This document shows positions 60,236 to 64,000 of a stretch of DNA of 64,000 nt, one piece after another. The DNA lies in NCBI GenBank assembly GCA_017562135.1, contig QEYB01000180.1, positions 868,001 to 932,000 on the forward strand. The letters are read 5' to 3'. Numbering within the stretch: the first letter of the stretch is position 1; each line of letters opens with the position of its first letter. Below the pieces are notes generated by a model, which saw only the letters and a list, made by a program, of their open reading frames with translations, had not been told where the DNA came from and did not search any database. The translations under genes were made by a program, and so were the position numbers. This stretch comes from Dipylidium caninum. Taxonomy: Eukaryota > Platyhelminthes > Cestoda > Cyclophyllidea > Dipylidiidae.

Positions 60236-60240
60236 TGTGC
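60121..60240. repeat. Polypyrimidine (CT)n tract running into (GT)n
   Basis: About 95 bases of almost pure pyrimidine (CT-rich with CTTTC variants), then a perfect (CT)n run from about 60200, directly followed by (TG)n to 60240. Such tracts can form triplex and left-handed DNA. It lies about 1.1 kb upstream of the VMAT start. Confidence 0.9.
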
Positions 60241-61342
60241 ATGCCAGTCCCAATTAGACGTAGATAAGCTTGTCAACGCACCATCACAAGTGCCGAATCC
60301 TTTGAAGTTGCACAGCCTGAGTGCCACGACGATTGTCCCAGTTCGTTCTGGGGCACCTGCGCAAGCATAGGCTATTTTGTCCGGTCCGCCGGTCAACGAC
60401 CACTGTAAATCATTTGTTCGTCGGGGCATCTTGGGGATAGAAGTTCATCTCGGTCCCATTAAGCACGAGACCAGCAAGCGTTTGACGGGTACCAGCATTG
60501 CCAAGCGGCCCGTCAGACCGGCTAGTTTAATACCAGTGGGACCTGCTTGGACGCGAGAAGCGGGGACCCGGCCGCGGCTAAGAGGAACGCGGAGAGACGA
60601 GCAGAGGCCGTCGTAGGTCTGTGCAGGACCACCTCAAGGGAGCATAATGGAGACAGGCCTGTGGGAGGCTGGGAAGGTAAACGAGTCCTTGGCTTTCTCC
60701 ACTCGTCTCTCCGCCTGCTTCAGTAAGGCAACATTAAACCGTGTCTCGACATCACAAGACTGTGTCTTTCCCCACTCTCTTCTTGTCTTCTCTTCTACGT
60801 GCGTCAATTCACGCACCCTCAGCGTGAAGCATTTCTTCATGGCGTTGTGCAGTGAGCCAGCTAGCGAGCCAGCCAGCCAGCGAACGAATGAACGAGGGAA
60901 GGCGGGAAGACGAAGGAAGGGGGAGGACGGGAGGGAGGGGAGGAAAAGAAGGGGTACATTTTTGCAACTGAGTTGTTTCGTCACCTCAGCGCATTGCGAG
61001 TCGTCGGAAGGGGCCCATTATCGCGTGCTAATCCTCCGTGCTCATAAGAGCGTCTTATTATCCCATATAATCCGGAGATTAGTGCGTGATAGCTGAGAGA
61101 TAATCCGCCCTCTGTTAGCCCCCTGCGACGAGGCGCAACTTTCCCGATCCCTCAGGCATCGCCATCAGTGGCAACGCCTCCGCTAAACTCCGCATTGCCT
61201 CCCCTGAGTGCTACTTTTCGACACTCACGTAGTCACTGCGTCCATTATTATTTTGGCTGTCTCAGCAGCGGGGAGACTCACTGTCTCTCTAGTCTTTGTT
61301 GGAGCTCTTGTGCGCTCCGGACTCCACTTTCAGACAGAGCTA

Positions 61343-63857
61343 ATGAAGGAGAGCGGTACTACCTGGACCGAAGCCGTATATGAGCGTCTGCGAGGCTTCT
61401 TTTCGCGTCGCGGCCTCGTCCTGCTGATTGTCACCATCGCCCTCTTCCTAGACAATATGCTACTCACGACGGTCGGTGAGTGTCCACCTCCCTGTATTGC
61501 ACTTGTGTCTCCTTCACTTCCATGCCGCCTTCCCATTGCGCCGCACAGTGTCGACCTGCGAGCATCGGGTCGGGCGGACTCTGAGTCGCGAATTTTGCTT
61601 TTAGTGCCAATCATCCCGAGCTTCCTGATAACCGCGAAAGCACAGGATTTGGTTAACGAACTTCTCGACAACACCAAGTGCAACTGCACGTCGAGAGCGG
61701 TGCTGAAGGAGACGTTGTCGGAAGCCGTGCTGAGCCTGGTTCCTGTGGCATGGACCAGTCGGTCGCACATTGGCCTGTCAATGGACGACTTCCTCGACCC
61801 CTCAACAGCCTCCAAGGCGGAAAGGACACGAGTCAGGCAGCTGCTGGGCCGTCTCACTGCACTCGGCTTAGACTGCAACCTCAACATCACAGAACTCGCC
61901 ATCCAAATGCGCCAGTCACACATGGAAAGGGAGAATTTCCGTGTGGGTATGCTCTTTGCGTCGAAGTCCATTGTTCAGCTCATTGTCAACCCTTTCGTTG
62001 GGCCAATCACGAATAGGTGGGTTTTTTTTTTAATATCATGCTTTATATGTGCAGCGTCTCCCTCACTCGACTATCCTAGTTTCTTCATAAGTGTGGATAT
62101 TATGTGACTATTTAAACAAATTTTCCACAACGCACGGTTCTCACATTAATGGGCTGGTCTTGCCAGCAGTGAAGAGCATTCGTGGACGATAGAAAAGGCC
62201 GTAGTAATGGACCGGTTGCGGGGTGAGTCCCCTAGTGGCCTCATAGAAAAGTCTCTTGATTCATAACTCAAAGGCATGCGTTAGAGAAACGCCTCTGAAG
62301 CAGGAGACTTGCCCCACTTTCCTGCCGTCACCAATGCTCGAACAGTTCTTAGGGGTATTTGAGCCTCTGAACATTCCTTCGTCTCCTCTTTTAGAATCGG
62401 ATACTCCATTCCCATGTTTACGGGATTCCTCATCATGTTTGCCTCGACGATAGGTGAGCTTACACGAAAACCACACTTTCCTCCGCCTCTTCCCCAGGGC
62501 CATTGGCGGACCGAGTGCCATGTACCTGGGGCGTTTAGGGCACCGCGGAAAGATGCGAGGTCCCAGCGGGCCTCGCGACGTGGCCGCAGAGACATAAAAC
62601 ACACTAGTTCTTTGACCGCCTCCAAAGAGCTCTGAGCTCTGAAAATCTCGTTGCTAGCGCCCTTCCGGATTAGAGTACAGTTTGAAGTACCTTTGTCCCA
62701 GCTATCCTAAGCATCCCGTCACACGGAAGATGGACAAAGTAATTCCAAATGGTCAATTTGGCCCACTGGAAGAGTGAGGAAGACTCAGGGATATCGAGGC
62801 GATCGAGAAGAAATAGCTCACCATAGTTCCACAATAATCGAGGTTCACTCACTCTATGGACGGAGGGTGGGGCGACAGCATACTATCTGCCCTTCGCAAA
62901 AGCTGGCGAAGTGTTTGGCGCCACATGTTGAACAGCCGTGGTTCTTCCTCGACGCCAGCAGAGGGGAGGCGTCTAGAGGGGTGCAGTGCAGGTCACTTGG
63001 TAGCGTCGCCGACCTAAGTCGCCTTCAGAACCGTCCTCTGCCCTTGGCCGCATGGCATGGAGACTTAACAACTGACCTGTACAAATGTGAATAGGTAATT
63101 GAAGCTAATGTACAATCATTTTAGTTTTCGCGTTCGGCGAATCGTATTCTGTTCTCCTCATAGCCCGAGCCATCCAAGGCGCCGGCTCCGCATGCTCGAG
63201 TGTATCAGGTAGATTCTCTTCCTAACTGTGTACATGCCATGAAAGAATTAATGGTTCACTAGTAGCACCGGTAATTCATGAGCTCAAGGAGCGCTAAACT
63301 TTTCATTCTAACTTGAACACGCCCCGCAACTGTGCTCCAGGCATGGGGACCATTGCCACCTTCTACACCGACTCAAAGGAAAGAACAAGGGCGTTTGGAA
63401 CAGCACTCAGTGGCCTGGCTCTCGGTGTTCTCGGTACGCCACCTCATTGGTTATATCGTTGTCGAGTGGATGAGGTTTCAAGTAGAATATATCGGGCCAA
63501 ATGAGGTGATTGCCCAAGTATAGCGGTGTGGAAGTGTTAGGACGCAGGTACGGGAAGGTCTACTGTGCCGCTGCTGTACCTTTAGAGAATTAACGGCGGA
63601 GGGTTTGAGGCACCAAGTCAATGGGTCACCTTTACCACATGCACCAGGAGGGAACACTTGCACGAATTGCCCCACCAGTAAATTAGATATATTAGGCCGA
63701 TCAGAGCACTCTAGGTGCTCTTACCTTGGCATCACTCATGAACTTCCTCTCATGCATTGGCTTTTAGTTGGTCCAACCTTCGGCGGCATCGTCTACCAAT
63801 TCATTAATAAAAGAGCGCCCTTCTTAATACTAGCAGTACTTGCTCTGTTGGATGGAG
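61343..63857 (+). CDS. SLC18A2: Vesicular monoamine transporter, 5' part
   Basis: Proton/amine antiporter that loads serotonin, dopamine and related amines into synaptic vesicles. Exons seen: 61343-61475, 61605-62016, 62395-62453, 63125-63208, 63341-63433, 63768-63857; nearly all internal junctions are phase 1, and the gene continues past the window. TM1 has [15 protein letters not shown] with the substrate-binding Asp, then [10 protein letters not shown] long luminal loop of about 100 residues follows, with glycosylation sites NCT and NIT. Next come [37 protein letters not shown], the [15 protein letters not shown] loop, [11 protein letters not shown] and [27 protein letters not shown] and SGMG.(L/I)A..YTD fit VMAT rather than the acetylcholine transporter (NPLSG..IDRMSYD). 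The start chosen is the ATG giving a VMAT-length cytosolic N-terminus; the frame is open upstream, so a 5' exon is possible. Confidence 0.93.
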
Positions 63858-64000
63858 GTACGTTCGAAGTTATATGCCAGTTGAAAACGTCTAGCCTGCT
63901 GCACAGACTCGACATCACCGACGCCTAAGGCCGCATATACTAAACTTTCAAAAGTCAGAACTACTTACAAATTAGACGATTAAAGTTTACCTTCCTCTTT

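Larger units (their letters stand above)
57066..61342. promoter_or_regulatory. GC-rich divergent region POU4 / VMAT
   Basis: Between the leftward POU4 gene and the rightward VMAT gene lies 4.3 kb of DNA that from about 57.6 kb on is far richer in GC and CpG than the rest of the window. Overlapping open frames occur on both strands (for example 57810-58496 and 58534-59163 on the minus strand), as expected when stop codons are rare; none carries a domain. It probably holds the promoters, 5' untranslated exons and enhancers of both genes. Confidence 0.5.

Noticed and set aside
57424..60370. Many long open frames (up to about 230 codons) on both strands
   Set aside because: GC-rich DNA with tandem repeats has few stop codons. 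Frames overlap on both strands, translate to Pro/Arg/His/Gly-rich low complexity, and show no domain.
61343..63857. Vesicular acetylcholine transporter (and a cholinergic locus with choline acetyltransferase)
   Set aside because: Motifs in TM1-TM4 and the YTD loop follow VMAT, and no choline acetyltransferase exon was found upstream.
1..64000. tRNA, rRNA, CRISPR arrays, bacterial operons or phage genes
   Set aside because: A scan by eye for the T-loop GTTCGANNC pattern with a matching stem, for regular direct repeats and for prokaryotic gene packing found nothing. A tRNAscan or Rfam run would settle the RNA question.

Overview
This is a stretch of a eukaryotic nuclear genome, almost certainly a parasitic flatworm (Platyhelminthes) and most likely a tapeworm. 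The evidence is intron-rich animal genes, AT-rich introns, and GT-AG introns that fall largely into a very short class (31-39 nt, at least ten reconstructed here) and a class near 70-73 nt. I recall such a two-peaked intron length pattern for tapeworms, and small introns near 5' ends for flatworms generally. There is no prokaryotic, plasmid, phage or CRISPR content. Most genes were rebuilt exon by exon from reading frame, splice phase and family similarity, because long open frames alone show only fragments.

Layout, left to right: kinesin-1 heavy chain (+, 3588-9364); AMPK gamma subunit (-, 10685-14388) head to head with mitochondrial ribosomal protein bL28m/MRPL28 (+, 15262-16319); a 60-residue orphan (-, 16567-16853); an RPRD2-like RNA polymerase II CTD-interacting protein (+, 18866-23558), tail to tail with the phosphopantetheinyl transferase AASDHPPT (-, 23794-25397); two unidentified small genes (-, 26.6-27.1 kb and 28.7-30.3 kb); a heterotrimeric G-protein gamma subunit (+, 31371-31589); a small single-pass membrane protein (+, 31649-32027); a TXNDC17-like thioredoxin-fold protein (-, 33715-34707); the 18-exon SNF2 helicase RAD54L2/ARIP4 (-, 35602-47589); a decayed LINE-like fragment (about 49.4-49.7 kb); a one-PDZ-domain protein (+, 50614-51036); a 5-kb stretch with one weak candidate gene; a class IV POU-homeodomain factor (Brn-3/UNC-86 type, -, 55960-57065); a GC-rich 4.3-kb interval; and the first six coding exons of a vesicular monoamine transporter (SLC18A1/2 type, +, from 61343), which runs off the right end.

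The genes do not form one pathway. Several are neuronal or trafficking genes (kinesin-1, G gamma, UNC-86-type POU factor, VMAT) and several are basic cell machinery (AMPK gamma, MRPL28, RPRD2, AASDHPPT, RAD54L2). The most suggestive arrangement is the divergent POU4/VMAT pair, because the nematode POU4 orthologue UNC-86 drives expression of the VMAT gene. I found no convincing new multi-gene system. The most checkable oddities are the micro-introns, two GC-AG introns, a TXNDC17 homologue that has lost one active-site cysteine, and single-base reading-frame breaks in kinesin and RAD54L2 that look like assembly indels.
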